From contig CP137323.1 in assembly GCA_033182465.1 (NCBI GenBank), forward strand, positions 62,001 to 126,000: 64,000 nucleotides of DNA, read 5' to 3'. The translations under genes were made by a program, and so were the position numbers. Position 1 is the stretch's first letter. Every line of letters starts with the position of its first letter. The stretch comes from Sanghuangporus weigelae. Taxonomy: Eukaryota; Basidiomycota; Agaricomycetes; Hymenochaetales; Hymenochaetaceae. Under the pieces are notes generated by a model, which saw nothing but the letters and a program-made list of their open reading frames with translations, was not told where the DNA came from and did no database searches. This document shows, piece after piece, positions 1 through 11,947 of the stretch.

Positions 1-1002
1 CATTTTGGGGTCCTTTTTTGCTCTATTTTCTCAATCGTTTTTCCTAAACGAAATCCCTTTCAAAAAGATGAATTTAGCAACTTAGATGATGTGAAACCGT
101 TGAGATTTGGGTGAGATATGATTTTATCTGTGTTTTGAGGTTCTCATGACAGAAAAGTGATGAAATCACGTAATTGCCAACAATTTTGCAACTAGCTGTA
201 AATCAAATGACGATTGTATGACGAACCAAGACAGTACTTTTCCGAGACACGTGCCTAGAATGTTCCTAGATTGGGACTTCGTCGATTTGGATTCCAACAT
301 AGTGGCAGCGGAGACGGGGGCAGTGGAGGAGGCGGAGGATGCGGCGGGGGTGATGGCGGGGGAGGTGGTGGTGGTGGTGGTTGCTGAATTGTGTACTGGC
401 CTTTGGGCCATTTGTCAGTTGCTCTTGAATAGCAAGCACAGCACAAGGTCTCTTTACGAGTTAACGAACTGATAAAACTCATGGCCTGATGTGACGCATT
501 GAAAGACTCTTGACGATCACAAGCCAAGTCGAGATTTCGATTATGAACATCCAGAACTGTGCTCCAAAGCTGAAAGCGACCTCGTAGCCATCTTCGAAGG
601 TCAGTTTGGTTTGGATAGACGACCGTGATGGAAGGAACAACAAGGGAGCTTTGTATGTCCACAAACGCCAGAAAGCACCAGAGTATCTCGTGAGAAGTTC
701 ACCCAGTCTCATAGAGACATAAGCATCAATCATAAATAATGAAACTTTATTTGTAAGATTACTTCCATCAATGGAAGCGTGCTCACTCTGATACGAGACG
801 AAGTTAGTCAGAAATAACACGCGCGCCGTCTCGGCATACCGAAGAGAACAGGGAAGTACAAAAGTAGCATTTAACGGAGATGCACATGGGAAAAAATTGC
901 GAATCATATTACGAAGACGACGGTTGTTGTTTATACACGGATAGCGGATGGTATGGAATGACATCGTGTTATGGTTATTCAAGGTCATAACCTTCTCGTA
1001 GC
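1..1002. other. Gene-poor left edge
   Basis: Apart from the G-rich tract I see no supported gene. Open frames on the minus strand between about 255 and 1099 have no recognisable domain and partly read through the inverted repeat at 1003-1096. An exon of a gene extending off the left edge cannot be excluded. Confidence 0.4.
305..383. repeat. G-rich GGN/GGT low-complexity tract
   Basis: The plus strand carries many runs of two to five G separated by one or two bases and ends in a short GGT microsatellite. On the minus strand it translates to a proline run in an open frame, but nothing else there looks like a protein, so I treat it as simple sequence. It could form G-quadruplexes. Confidence 0.7.
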
Positions 1003-1096
1003 TTTGATTGTGGCGAGTGCTGGCTGCTATCGGGAACGCCACACCGGTAGTATTACTACTAGTTCCCGATAGCAGCCAGCACTCGCCACAATCAAA
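1003..1096. repeat. Perfect 35-nt inverted repeat with 24-nt loop
   Basis: Positions 1003-1037 and 1062-1096 are exact reverse complements (arm begins TTTGATTGTGGCGAGTGCTG). The loop is 24 nt. The right arm ends five bases before the MITE at 1102. The perfect match implies recent origin or continued correction. It would form a strong hairpin as RNA or a cruciform as DNA. Confidence 0.9.
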
Positions 1097-1101
1097 CACA
1101 A

Positions 1102-1214
1102 CACACCGGGCAAAATCACTCCGAGCCTTTATGAAATTTTGATCGGAAAGATTGGCTCGTTTTCCATTATGGGTAACATTCTCACGGTTCGGAAATGAGT
1201 TTTTGCTCGGTGTT
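1102..1214. mobile_element. Small MITE, family 1, copy 1
   Basis: About 113 bp, starting CACACCGGGCAAAA and ending TTTTTGCTCGGTGTT, so the ends are inverted repeats. The interior matches the element at 57532-57661 over most of its length, including a shared ATTTTGATCGGAA and a shared GGGTAACATT block. There is no coding capacity. I see no clear target duplication, perhaps because the left flank was rearranged with the adjacent hairpin. Confidence 0.75.
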
Positions 1215-1603
1215 ACTTTAGAATCATGAAATCCTACCTTCTCCCTAGCATCTCCTAGCAGTCAATCCCCCTTGGGAAAGGAGTAGTCCTTGATCCTGCG
1301 ACTCCTCCCGGACGACTACAAACGACGGACAACGCAGGTAGTCAGTAACCATGTCGTTCCAAAAATTAGAGAAGGCGCCGAAAGAGACTACTTATACTTA
1401 TTACTTGCTCTTATATATTGGGTATAGCTGCTCTAGGCTTTAAAGTGTTTCTTAAGACAAACTGAATCCTGCTGGCATGACAATGCTAGTAGTCAGAAAT
1501 CATGTAATCTCCGAAATGGAGAAGGCGGTGGACGTAAGAAGTTACTTATATTCGCTCTCGCATCCCCGGTAGTCGCCCACGAGACGCTTGTCCTTCAAAC
1601 ACT
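1215..1603. other. Upstream region of the ABC transporter
   Basis: Non-coding stretch between the MITE and the ABCC start codon. I see no clear TATA box at a typical distance. It probably holds the transporter promoter and 5' leader. Confidence 0.35.
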
Positions 1604-4600
1604 ATGTTCTTCTGCCTGTCGTCAAATCCTTTCAACATCGAGGATACTTGCATAATAGCAACCTGGAGTGCTTTCGTACCGTTTGGTCTCATCACAGTGT
1701 ACCTGTTTTGCCTCTCTTCCACACGCGTCTTCTCCAGATCCATCCCATTCTCGTCGCCACTGAAGGAGTTCCTAACTCTTGAAGAAGCTGAGGCATTGGA
1801 CTATGACGAAAGCATGCCAAATGATGTCCCCGACAATGTACCTGTCAGGAAACGGCCGTTGTCCTGGTTCACGATCATCCTCATCGTTTTCGGTCTGATC
1901 GAGACAGGCTCATGGCTTGCAGTTGGCGCGTACATATTTGCCACGGAAGGCAAGGACACCAATGAAGAGATACTCGCATTTTTCTTGGCAACTACTTGGC
2001 TATACGCCTCCTTGAGTCCCGCACTAAAACCGTCCGTCAGGCCTCCGTATGACCTCTTCGCACTCTACCTAGTGCATCTCGTTGGTGCTTCCTTTATGCT
2101 CGGAGGAGTCGTTTCCGACCATAACATGTACGGCGATCCGAGGCCTCCGCGCCTCGTTCTGTTTGGCTTGATCATTAACCTGGTCGTGACGTTCGGTCTT
2201 TTCATACTCGTCCTTCGCAGACCGCTCAACGATCCAAGGATCTTGAAAAGAATCGGCAAGAATGTTAGCCCAGAAGACTTCACGACTTTATGGGGATGGC
2301 TCACCTTCCGCTGGGTCAATCCATTGGTCAGGAAGGGCACGAATGTGACACTGAAGGAGGAGGATGTTTGGGACCTCAGCGTCACGATGCAGGCGAGACC
2401 TACTTTCCGCAAATTTTCTACCTTGGACCAAAAACGAGGTCTATTGTGGAAGATATTGGCAGCCAGCTCGAGGGACATCGTGTTTGTGGACATCCCTTTT
2501 ATCTCTACCACGTGAGCTTACAGATCTGTTATTCTAGTCTTGATTTCATGGGTACACTTGCATCGGTATTCTGCAAGTATCTTAGTCCATTTTTTCTAAA
2601 ACGTATCATCGACGCCATCGATAGCGGTCTGCCTTCTTCGATAACACGTGCTTATTTCTTTGCGGGTCTCATGTTTGGCTCGCAAGTTCTCAAGGCTGAG
2701 GCTGACTTGCAGCATTTGTGGTACGGCCGCCGTGCAAGCGTGCGCATTCGCTCGCAGCTTATATCTGCGATTTACGATAAGGCGCTCAAGAGGAAAGATC
2801 AATCTGGAATCGTCAATAGGCAGGGGAAGGAGGAGAAGGGCGATGAGGAGAAATGGGAAGAGAAGAAGAGAAAAACAAAAGAGGATAAAGGAGACGAACC
2901 GAAGGCTGGTGCAGATATAGGAAAAATAGTGAATCTTATGGCCGGAGATGCCAACCGCGTCGCAATGGTGTGCAAGGTTCACATCAAAATGATAATTATC
3001 AGGACTAAACTTTCTTATTCAGGTAATCAGTGGCGCGTATTCCATATATGCCGCACCATTTGAAATTATGATTGCGTCTGTCTTCCTCTATCAGCTTCTT
3101 GGTATCTCCGCTTTTGCAGGCTTCGCAGTACTCTTCCTTGTGTGGCCACTGAGCAACTTCCTGGCTCGTAGAGCAGTTTGTATTCAGAAGGGGGTTTTAG
3201 CGGCAAGGGATAAGAGGATGGGTATTGTTAGCGAACTTCTTGGTGCTCTCAAGTTCATCAAGTTCTTCGCTTGGGAGGACAGATGGATCGCTGGGATACA
3301 AGGCTCGCGTGCAAAAGAGCTGATGTGGCTGGTTAAGAGTAGACTCTATTTCCCGTCTGCTCTGCGCCAACGCATAATAATCTCTTTCTGATCCAGGTCG
3401 ATTCAATTCCGTTGTGTTACAGACTGTCTGGTCGACTGCTCCTATTCTCGTCAGTGTACTCTCATTCTCGGCGTATGTCTCCCGCGGAAACGACCTCAAC
3501 GTCGGCACGGCCTTCACTGCAATCACGCTGTTCTCCATGATCCGGTTTCCTTTAAACGTGATCTCGTGCGTTAGTCTACGTAACTCTTCCATGCACAGCT
3601 TCAAATACGAACGCTCTTAAAGGACATGGATTATCAAAATCCTTCAAACGCGTGTCGCTATGCAACGCATTGAAACTTTCCTCAACGAAGATGAGGTCGG
3701 GTCTCAGGTGTCAACACTCAAAGAAGACGCTAAGAAGGAATTCAGCGGTATTATGGCGTTAGGCCTGGATAACGCCACCCTGAAATGGAACGCGGTGGAA
3801 AAGGAGAAACGCAATGATATGAAATCGAAAGGCAAGGTCAACGGCCCGAAGGCAAAAAGAAACGCGGAGAGAGACATTGAAGCTGACATTGCAGACACGC
3901 TTCAGCCGGATATTACCCAGACAGAGACAGTGACTGTCGGACAGGGTCATGCATTCGAATTACGTGACATTTCTGTTGTATTTCCGGAGGGGGCTCTGAG
4001 CGTCGTCATTGGACCGACTGCAAGCGGGAAAACCGCCCTCTTGGTAAGATCAGTTGTAGCCCAAATTCCCTTCTTCTTCTGACTAGTCTATTCACGATTA
4101 GCTTGCTTTAATGGGTGAAATGACACTCACAAACGGCAGGATCTTGATGCACAAAAATATTCACAATGTCTATGAGAACGGATTGACGCATTCAATTTCG
4201 TATGCTGCTCAGACCCCGTGGCTTCAGCATCAATCGATCAAGGAGAACATTTTGTTTGGCTCACCGTTTGAGCCTGAGCGTTATGCTGCAGTGTTGGACG
4301 CGTGCGCGTTAAGACCAGACCTGGCCATTTTCGATTACGGCGATGAAACCGAGATCGGTGTTCGCGGTGTATCTCTTAGCGGAGGCCAGAAAGCTCGTGT
4401 GGCTCTGGCAAGGTCAGTACAGTAATCCATCTCGTATGTGATATGACTACTCACCTCGTTTTATAGAGCAATCTATGCCAGATCCAAGTTTGTGCTATTG
4501 GATGATCCATTAAGTGCAGTCGTAAGCTCAAGCCGTGTTCAAATATTATTGGACACTAATATCGAACTGGACCCAGGACAGTCATACAGCTCGTCATCTC

Positions 4601-7600
4601 TTCCAAAAGCTCCTCATGGGGCCCTTGCTGAAGAACCGCACCGTCGTAAGTATCTTATCCGTAAAGCTGATGACTCCGGCTCAGTCATCGTGCTATGAAA
4701 ATCAGATTCTTGTCGCGCATCACGTCGAGCTTGTCCTACCAGGTACATACTATCTTGTGCGCATGCTGGATGGACGCATCGAAGTCCAAGGATCAGTCAA
4801 AGAACTCCGTGAGAGTGGCGCACTTGATGCTATCGTCTTAGAAAAAGGATCCGAGGAGCATCGAGAGGACGAACAGAAGGCAGATGATGATGAAGAGGAG
4901 CAGGAGGCGCTTGAGGTGGTCCAAGCAAAGGCACCGCGTGAGGGTGACGCCGGCGGCAATGTTACCACTAAGAAGCCGAAGCAGCCGCGCAAGTTTGTCA
5001 ATGACGAAGAACGAGAAACAGGTAGTGTAAAGTGGAGGATCTACAAGACATACCTGAAAGCTTCGTAAGTGATTGGCCATTTCTCACCGTCTATGAAACG
5101 CCTATTCTCTGGCCAGAACTTATTGGACGTGGTCTATCCTCCTATTCCTAATTTTATGCGTTCAAGGATTACGGTTCACCGAGAAATACTGGATAAAGGT
5201 CAGCGTCCGTGGTTGGATCAGAAAGTTGTCACTTACTATAAGTTTCAGATATGGGGTGAAGCTTACGGGAAGGGCAAGTCTATCCTCTTCACTCACTTGT
5301 TCACATCCCACGCAGTCACGGAACGACATAATCTTGTAACTGGCTCGTTCTTCACCAGTAATTTCCTTGAGGCGCATCAGAGTTTCAGCTCGACTGGTTT
5401 CGGAGATCATATCCCTCCAGTTCAGGAGAAACCATTGTTCTACGTTACTGTGTATGCTCTGATAGGATTCCTTATTGTCACTATCAGCGTCACCTCAACT
5501 GTCGTTCAGTATATTGGCGCCTTGTATGCCTCTCGAACACTCTTCAGTCAGATGCTGCGTACGGTAGTCCGCGCGGTGAGTGTTGCCATTCTTTTGATTA
5601 TACTCCTACTAATCATATTTATTTCGCGACTTTTAAAGGATATGCGGTGGCTAGATACCACGCCAACGGGTCATAGTCTCAACCGCTTCAGCAAAGATAT
5701 CCAAACAGTAGACTCGAACCTTTCGAGCTCACTTCAGTCCGTGAATCAATCCCTCGCCTCGTTCTTGACTTCTCTCGTGATTATTATCTCCGTATTCCCA
5801 CCTTTCATCATCCCTGCAATTTTCATTGGGTATTTCTATTACAAATTGGCCATCGGGTACCTCAATACAGGCCGTGACCTTCGTAGGATGGAGAGTACCA
5901 CAAGATCGCCTATATGTAAGGCTCCGGTACTGCTTCTGGTACACTGACTTGACCACTCCTCACAGTTTCTGGCTTCGCTGAGCTACTTGAAGGCAGTAAG
6001 TAGCACAACACTTCCTATGTTGTATCATGACCAGACGTCTCACGATTGTGCTACTCATAGTTGTCACCATACGTGCGTTCTCTGCGGAGCCACGCTTCAT
6101 GAACAGGCTGTATCACAATATAGATCTCACTTTACAAATGTTTTATCACTTTTGGGTTGGTCCTTTCTTTTCTTGCTAGAAAAATTTCATAGCTGACTAT
6201 TTAGATGGATACGAAGATGACGAACCGATGGGTACATTTTCGCTTCGCGCTTTTGAGCTCTTTCACTGTCTTTTGTACAACGATATTCGTCCTATCGTCG
6301 AGTCAGGTAACCCACCCAGGCTGGGCAGGCTGGGCCGGGCTGTGTATCACGACTGCTGTGAGTTGAGCTCTAATATTTCTCGGTAGAGGTTATTGAATCC
6401 TTTTTAGATGCAATCTACGTACAATGTTTACGTGAGTAGCCTGATATTCATTGATTTACTGCTGTTATTCATTGATCGCGCTGTTGCTAGTGGATCTGCC
6501 GTTCCTGGACCCAACTCGAGCTCGATCTGAACTCTGTTGAGCGCGTTGTAGAGTATTTCAACCTGCCTCAAGAGCCACCGGCTTTCATTGAGAATTCCCG
6601 ACCGCCTGCGCACTGGCCAACTAGCTCCGGTACGAACGAGGACAAACTGGTTGAAGTGAAGGAGCTCGTGATGCGGTATGCGCCTGACCTTCCTGCAGTA
6701 CTTCATCAAGTGTCATTCACGCTTCGCGCTCGAGAACGTGTCGGGCTCCTGGGACGAACCGGAAGTGGGAAGAGCACTTTGGCGATGAGTTTGTTGCGCT
6801 TCACCGATCCTGCGGAGGGACAGATTATCATAGATGGTATTGATATTACGACGGTAGGCGTGAACGACCTTCGCTCGCAGCTTACGTTCATTCCTCAAGA
6901 TGCTACTCTCTTCTCGGGAACACTCCGGGATAACTTGGACCCCTTCGGTGATCACAGCGACCTGGAATGCATAGATGCTTTGCGACGTGTCCAGATGATT
7001 TCAGAGAGCACCATTGCATCGCGACTCTCGTCTCGCGCGCCATCCATACGGAACGTTGAGCGCGAAGACAACGGCGCAACCGTTATGTCTTCTAAAGCGG
7101 CGGGATCTGGCTCAGTATCTCCATCTAGAGCTCCATCTGAATCAACTACCCTCGCAGGAGAAAACGGGATCACTCCTGAGCAGACAGAGATCTCTTTGAT
7201 TACTGAAGTGTCATCTGGTGGATTGAATTTCAGCGCTGGACAACGACAGCTCATTGCAATGGCCCGTGCCCTCCTACGCCGCAGTGTAGTTGTCATCCTG
7301 GATGAGGCCACAAGCAGTATCGATTTTGCAACTGACGCGAAGATCCAGCGGACCATCCGAGAAGAATTTAACGATTCGCTCCTTCTTACTAGTACATTTA
7401 TCGTTGTTCTGCCATAATTCAATAGACTGATCATCCTGCCTCAACAGTTGCCCATCGTCTTCGCACGGTCATTGACTACGATCGACTGCTCGTATTAGAT
7501 GCTGGACGAGTCGTGGAGTTTGACACACCATACAATCTCATTCGAAAAGAGGGAGGCATCTTCCGCGGAATGTGCATGAAGAGTGGCAACTTTACAGAAC

Positions 7601-7635
7601 TTGAGCAAACTGCAAAAGCAAAAGCGGAATCTTAG
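1604..7635 (+). CDS. ABCC-type (MRP/YOR1/YBT1-like) ABC transporter, about 14 exons
   Basis: An ATP-driven exporter of the multidrug-resistance-associated class, expected in the plasma or vacuolar membrane, moving organic anions, conjugates or drugs. Reading through the introns gives an N-terminal block of several membrane segments, then [18 protein letters not shown], typical of the first ABCC half. NBD1 shows Walker A GPTASGKT, signature [14 protein letters not shown] and Walker [13 protein letters not shown]; the D in place of the catalytic E is normal for ABCC NBD1. The D-loop appears only when the short intron starting at about 4533 is removed. An acidic/basic linker and a second membrane domain follow ([16 protein letters not shown]). 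NBD2 shows [30 protein letters not shown] and IAHRLRT. The stop is TAG at 7633. Clear introns include 2482-2537 and 2968-3022. No break in a core motif was seen. The substrate is unknown. Confidence 0.93.
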
Positions 7636-8559
7636 ATGTGTTTCTGTTACGATACGAGATTCGAATTTCTTTGTTTTTTACTTGTGACTGTGCAAGATGT
7701 CTAGCCAAATGTAATGACGGTCCGAAGCGTCCAGTATGCTCAAGGCGAGTAATTGTATAAAGCAGTAGACAAAGAAGGAAACAATATCCGAGATTGTACT
7801 GTTGGTAGTAACAGCATAGGTCCGCATCCACAGTGGATATCGCCTGGAGCAGGCGGTGCAGCTTAAGACCTTAATGATAACAAGTTGCTCCCGGAGTGAA
7901 ACATGAATACGCACAGGTACTAATGTCCAATACTGTACATGAAAGCAACCGCGTACTCGGGGTCAAAAATTTGTGAATATCATGGAGATTACGCGGGATT
8001 GTGATGCAGAAAAGGGATGGAGGTAGCAAATGATGAGGGGTAATGTCACGATATGGCTGTCTGGGGCAAATGCGGCCCAAGCCATCGTTGCAGCAAGCAT
8101 TGCGAGTGATTGGAAGGCATGAATGGAGAATAGAATATAAGAAGCAACCGTAATGCGGTCCATTTATCAGAATCAGAAAGTCAGATCACTCCGATTATGA
8201 TCGTCTGGACGACCTGATTTGCACGGCGAGACTCGATATATTTTTCTCTGGACGAAACGGTTCGACGACTGAACCTTGGATTCTTGTGTGGACGGTGAAC
8301 CGAATGAACCAATGCAATGGCGACGACGAAGGACTATTCAAAGCTTTGGTCTTTACTCTTTTACTCCTGCTACCGCATCTACTTTCCGTTGTGACACAAA
8401 ATCGCGCTGGAATGGAATGTTGTTTGGAGTAATAAATATGGTATCCGGGGATTATCTGCGCAAAAATACATATGTACTTCCGAAAACCGTGTACAACTGC
8501 GAAGCGTTCATCTCCGTTAGAGCAGTCATACACTAGTAAGAGATTTACAAGCGAGATTA
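7636..8559. other. Convergent intergenic region
   Basis: Lies between the stop codons of the ABC transporter and the PIL1 homologue. Minus-strand open frames at 7592-8163 translate to hydrophobic stretches that could be exons of a small membrane protein, but I found no domain and no convincing splice chain. It probably holds the two 3' untranslated regions. Confidence 0.4.
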
Positions 8560-11299
8560 TCACCGTAAACCCTCAGCGTCCAAGTTGGTGGAGAATTTCC
8601 CTTGTCCATAGCCATCGCCAGCAGGACGCAGCTCTTGCGTTGCATGTGCAGCAGGATCGCTATATGACGATATAACGTCGTATGAAGTTTCATAATCCGG
8701 AGGAGCAGATCCATGAGGAGACGAGTGATCTGCTCCAGAATCCTGCTGTGCACCCTCTTGCTGGATATTCGAGGAGGAGCCAGGGTATGGCGACGAAGTC
8801 CCGCCAGCGCTTTTCTTCTTACGGAGCGAGAGTGGAGTGACGTCTGGCAGCGGGCGAGAATCGGAAGGTGACTGCGACCCGCCAGGAGTCTTGATTCCCG
8901 GGCGCTTGAATGCAGCAGCGGAGATCGTGCGTGCACCGGGTGTAGCTATTCCAAGTGACGCTGGCGACCCAGTGCGTAGAGGCTGAACGGCAGGCATCTC
9001 AGGCGGTGTTCCGTAAGTGGAGTTGTTCGCCGAACCGTAAGAGTAGCTTGGGGATGGAGCTTGTACGTTGATCGACATAGATGGCCGGGCCTGATGGTTC
9101 GAACTCGTATTGCCTGGTGCCAGAGGACCCGACGCCTCGACATTTGAAGCTGGAGCCGGACTGCGAAAGTCAGTCTGCGATCCCCTAAACGTTCCTTCTG
9201 GTGCTAGAGTCGAGCCGAAGTCATGAGGTGGGCTTATACCCCGCTGTGCATAGGGTGGAACAGGAGGTTGGAGTGGCGAAGGTGCGCGATTATCCACGTT
9301 TCCAGGCGGCGGGCCAGGTGGAGGGTTGAACGTTAGCATGTCCATCTCGCGTGCAACTTCGCGTGCAGCTGCTTTATGAGCTTCTTCGTCATTCAAAGGA
9401 GGCGAAGGAATGCGCTCCTGGGTAGCAGGTGCGTTCTCTGAAATCTGGTTGTTCCCATCTGGTTCCTGATTGCCGCCAAAGCGAACATGATGAGATGAAT
9501 GATCATTAGGTACAGGGGGGAACTGGTGCTCAATGGGTGATGGACTTGCATACGGAAGCTGGATTTCTTCGTCATCTTCAGTGACTTCGTTCTCACGAAT
9601 GTGAAGAGACGGTGGTGATTGTGGCGGCGGGTCTGTTGAACTTGCTTGTTCGACGTGAACGGCGGGCGGAGGACCAAGCGGAGCATGACCACTATCCCAA
9701 GGATTGGACTCGACCGTAGGCGGGGCAGCGCCTCTTGGCAATCCAGTGGATGAGAAGGAGGGTGTCCAATCGTGCGTTTCATATGAAGGCGCGGGACCAT
9801 CCAAACTGGTCTTTCCTTGTACTGGGCTACTCGCATTGGCAAGAGCGTTTTCAACTTCCGCTGCGAAGCTCGAAGTCGGACCTTCATTCAAAGGCTGTAA
9901 GCTCAACCCTTGGTCAGCCGGCGGAGGCGGCGAGCCATAACTAGGACCAGGAAGGCTCGCTTTCCGAACAGGGAACGTGGAGAACCGGCTGCCCGGAGGG
10001 CCTCCAAAACGCGCAGCAGCCGGGGAACCAGGAGGACTACTGAAACTACTCGCCCCACCATTACCGAGCGTGGATGAAATACGAGAACCATCGTCACTAA
10101 TATGTATCGGTCCGCTGGGCATCGTTATGGGCATTGTACCCTGCCCATGTGAAGTTCGACGATCTGCTAAGTTACCGAACTCATCGGTCGTCGGTGTAGG
10201 CACTGCCCCAGAGTTAGTTCGCATGCCAAATCCTTGGGTATGAGCGGTGGGACTCGAATTTCCAGCGTTTGGAAGGCCATCAATGCTACTACTCCTCCTT
10301 CCGCCAGATGCTAGGGCCTTAGACGGAGATGGAGACGGCACAAGCTGCGGATCAAAAACGACTTCGGAGATACACCGTCGAGCTTCAGTAAGCGTCTTCT
10401 CCGTCTTTTCATACGCAGTATAGAATTTTCTGCTTTGACCAGGTGGAGTCGTTTCGAGTGGTATTTCCTAGAAATAGCGTAAGCACAAATGACTACGAAC
10501 CGAAAAGCAGGGTTACCTCAATCACTAACTTCCCCATCTCTGCAACAATAGTAGCTTTCTCTGCAAATTCCAGAAGTCCTCCGAACTTGAGTGTCATCCA
10601 ATTCTTGGTCGTGGTTCGTTTGAAATCTCCAAGCCTAGATAACTGTGAGTACGTGCGCGAGTGATCAGACGCTATATCGTACCTCGCCTCCTCCGATAAA
10701 ATCTCCCAGTCGAGATTCCTTATTTGTTCCCGAAGATTATTCAGGAGTTCTGTCTGTTGTTGTAAATTTTTGTGCTATATGCGTGGCATCAGTACTACCA
10801 CAACGATAGCGATTCGGCGAAGCACATGCCTCAGGATTCATCTTCAACAACTTCTTCTCCGCGGTGTCTGCCTTTGCGGAGACAGCCCTCCTACGGCGTC
10901 GAAGTTCATCCAAGTTCTCTTCCATACTACGTACGGCTTTCATGTGCTCGCGTATTGAAGCTTCGTGATGAGCCATCTGCGACAAGGCAGACGATAGATT
11001 TCCTAAAAGTGTCGAAGATGCACTAAGAATATCGAGGAGATCATCGCCCTCTCCGGCACCCCAGTGGCGTAGGCAATCGTTGGCCTTCGTTAGGTCATGG
11101 CCCAGTCGTTGAAACCTGAAGCGAGATGGACGTTCCCGTTAGAAAAAATCCCTCGACGAATGTTCCTCGGAATGACGTACGACTGAAGGACCGCTTTCTC
11201 TTGAGTGATCATCTCCTGAAGAGGTCGCAAGTCCTTGTTACCCGCCAAAGCGGGCAACGTCGAGTTGTGCGCGATCTTTGTCGCCGCTGACCTGAACAT
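8560..11299 (-). CDS. PIL1: Eisosome core component PIL1/LSP1 family (BAR-domain protein) with long disordered tail
   Basis: Structural protein of eisosomes, the plasma-membrane furrows that organise sterol- and PI(4,5)P2-rich domains. The start MFRSAATKIAHN is the standard PIL1 beginning, so I chose the ATG at 11299 over an in-frame ATG at 11335. Spliced exons give RPLQEMITQEKAVLQS, GAGEGDDLLDILSAS, MEENLDELRRRRRAVSAKAD, HKNLQQQTELLNNLREQI and WMTLKFGGLLEFAEKATIV, the family's lipid-binding BAR domain. A last exon of about 590 codons follows, rich in P, S, G and T and with no domain. Typical PIL1 is near 300-350 residues, so the tail is unusually long. Exon 1 is 11181-11299. The intron at 10775-10829 begins GC instead of GT and keeps the frame exactly. 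The tail could be a phosphorylation platform; that is inference. Confidence 0.92.
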
Positions 11300-11947
11300 G
11301 ATACGGACGGCGTCGTCGGTGTTAGAGTCCAACAAGCTTCAGCTGCTGTGATGCTCCGCGGCAAGATTCGGTTAGTGCTGCGCACCGCCTTGGCGCCTCA
11401 CGTGGCAAAGAAGGTGCAGTAGATTATATAATCCGTTCCCAGGCTCGATATATATAGAGAGAGCCCCGAGCCGAGGGCTTCAAAAGTACAGTATAATCAA
11501 GTTGAACGAGACCCAATCGCACTTGTTCGTCGGATTTTCTGCAGCTCTTGGCAGTTTTCTCATGCTTTGGCCGGATGGCAGTACCACCCACTGCATGTAC
11601 AGCACACCTGTAACGATGGCTTACAGCATAGCTATTATACCCGGTTACCTTTATATGTGTCCAGAGCCCTTCCTCGACGTTACACACTATATGACAGTGG
11701 CACCTCGTATCTCACGTCGTCTGTGCAGTAGCCCGAATGGAGCATCGGATCTATCATGGATGTCTTTCCGGGAAAGATCAAGAACGACGACATTGTCGAT
11801 CACTGGTTTGGAGAGACAACAAACAATCACCTTCGGGTTGACTGTCTGCATCAAACAGCTTGCTTTAAGAAGCCGGGTCTGACTTGCTCAGATGAAATTG
11901 CTCCTCATGATCCCTCCCACCTCATTCCTACGCAAAAAAACGCTGTC
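11300..11947. other. Divergent promoter region between PIL1 and a DUF6533 gene
   Basis: Non-coding, shared by two genes pointing away from each other. It holds A/T-rich stretches near 11420-11460 (TTATATAATC and ATATATATAG) that could act as TATA elements. An open frame from 11756 runs in frame into the downstream ATG, but its first 64 codons look non-coding. Confidence 0.4.

Noticed and set aside
255-662. Minus-strand open frame with a long proline run
   Set aside because: It is the reverse reading of the G-rich tract; the rest has no domain or conserved pattern.
11756-11947. Longer N-terminus for the DUF6533 gene
   Set aside because: The extra 64 residues are rich in His and Cys without hydrophobic pattern, whereas MAEPDKSIIVIASEVYTAR fits a family start.
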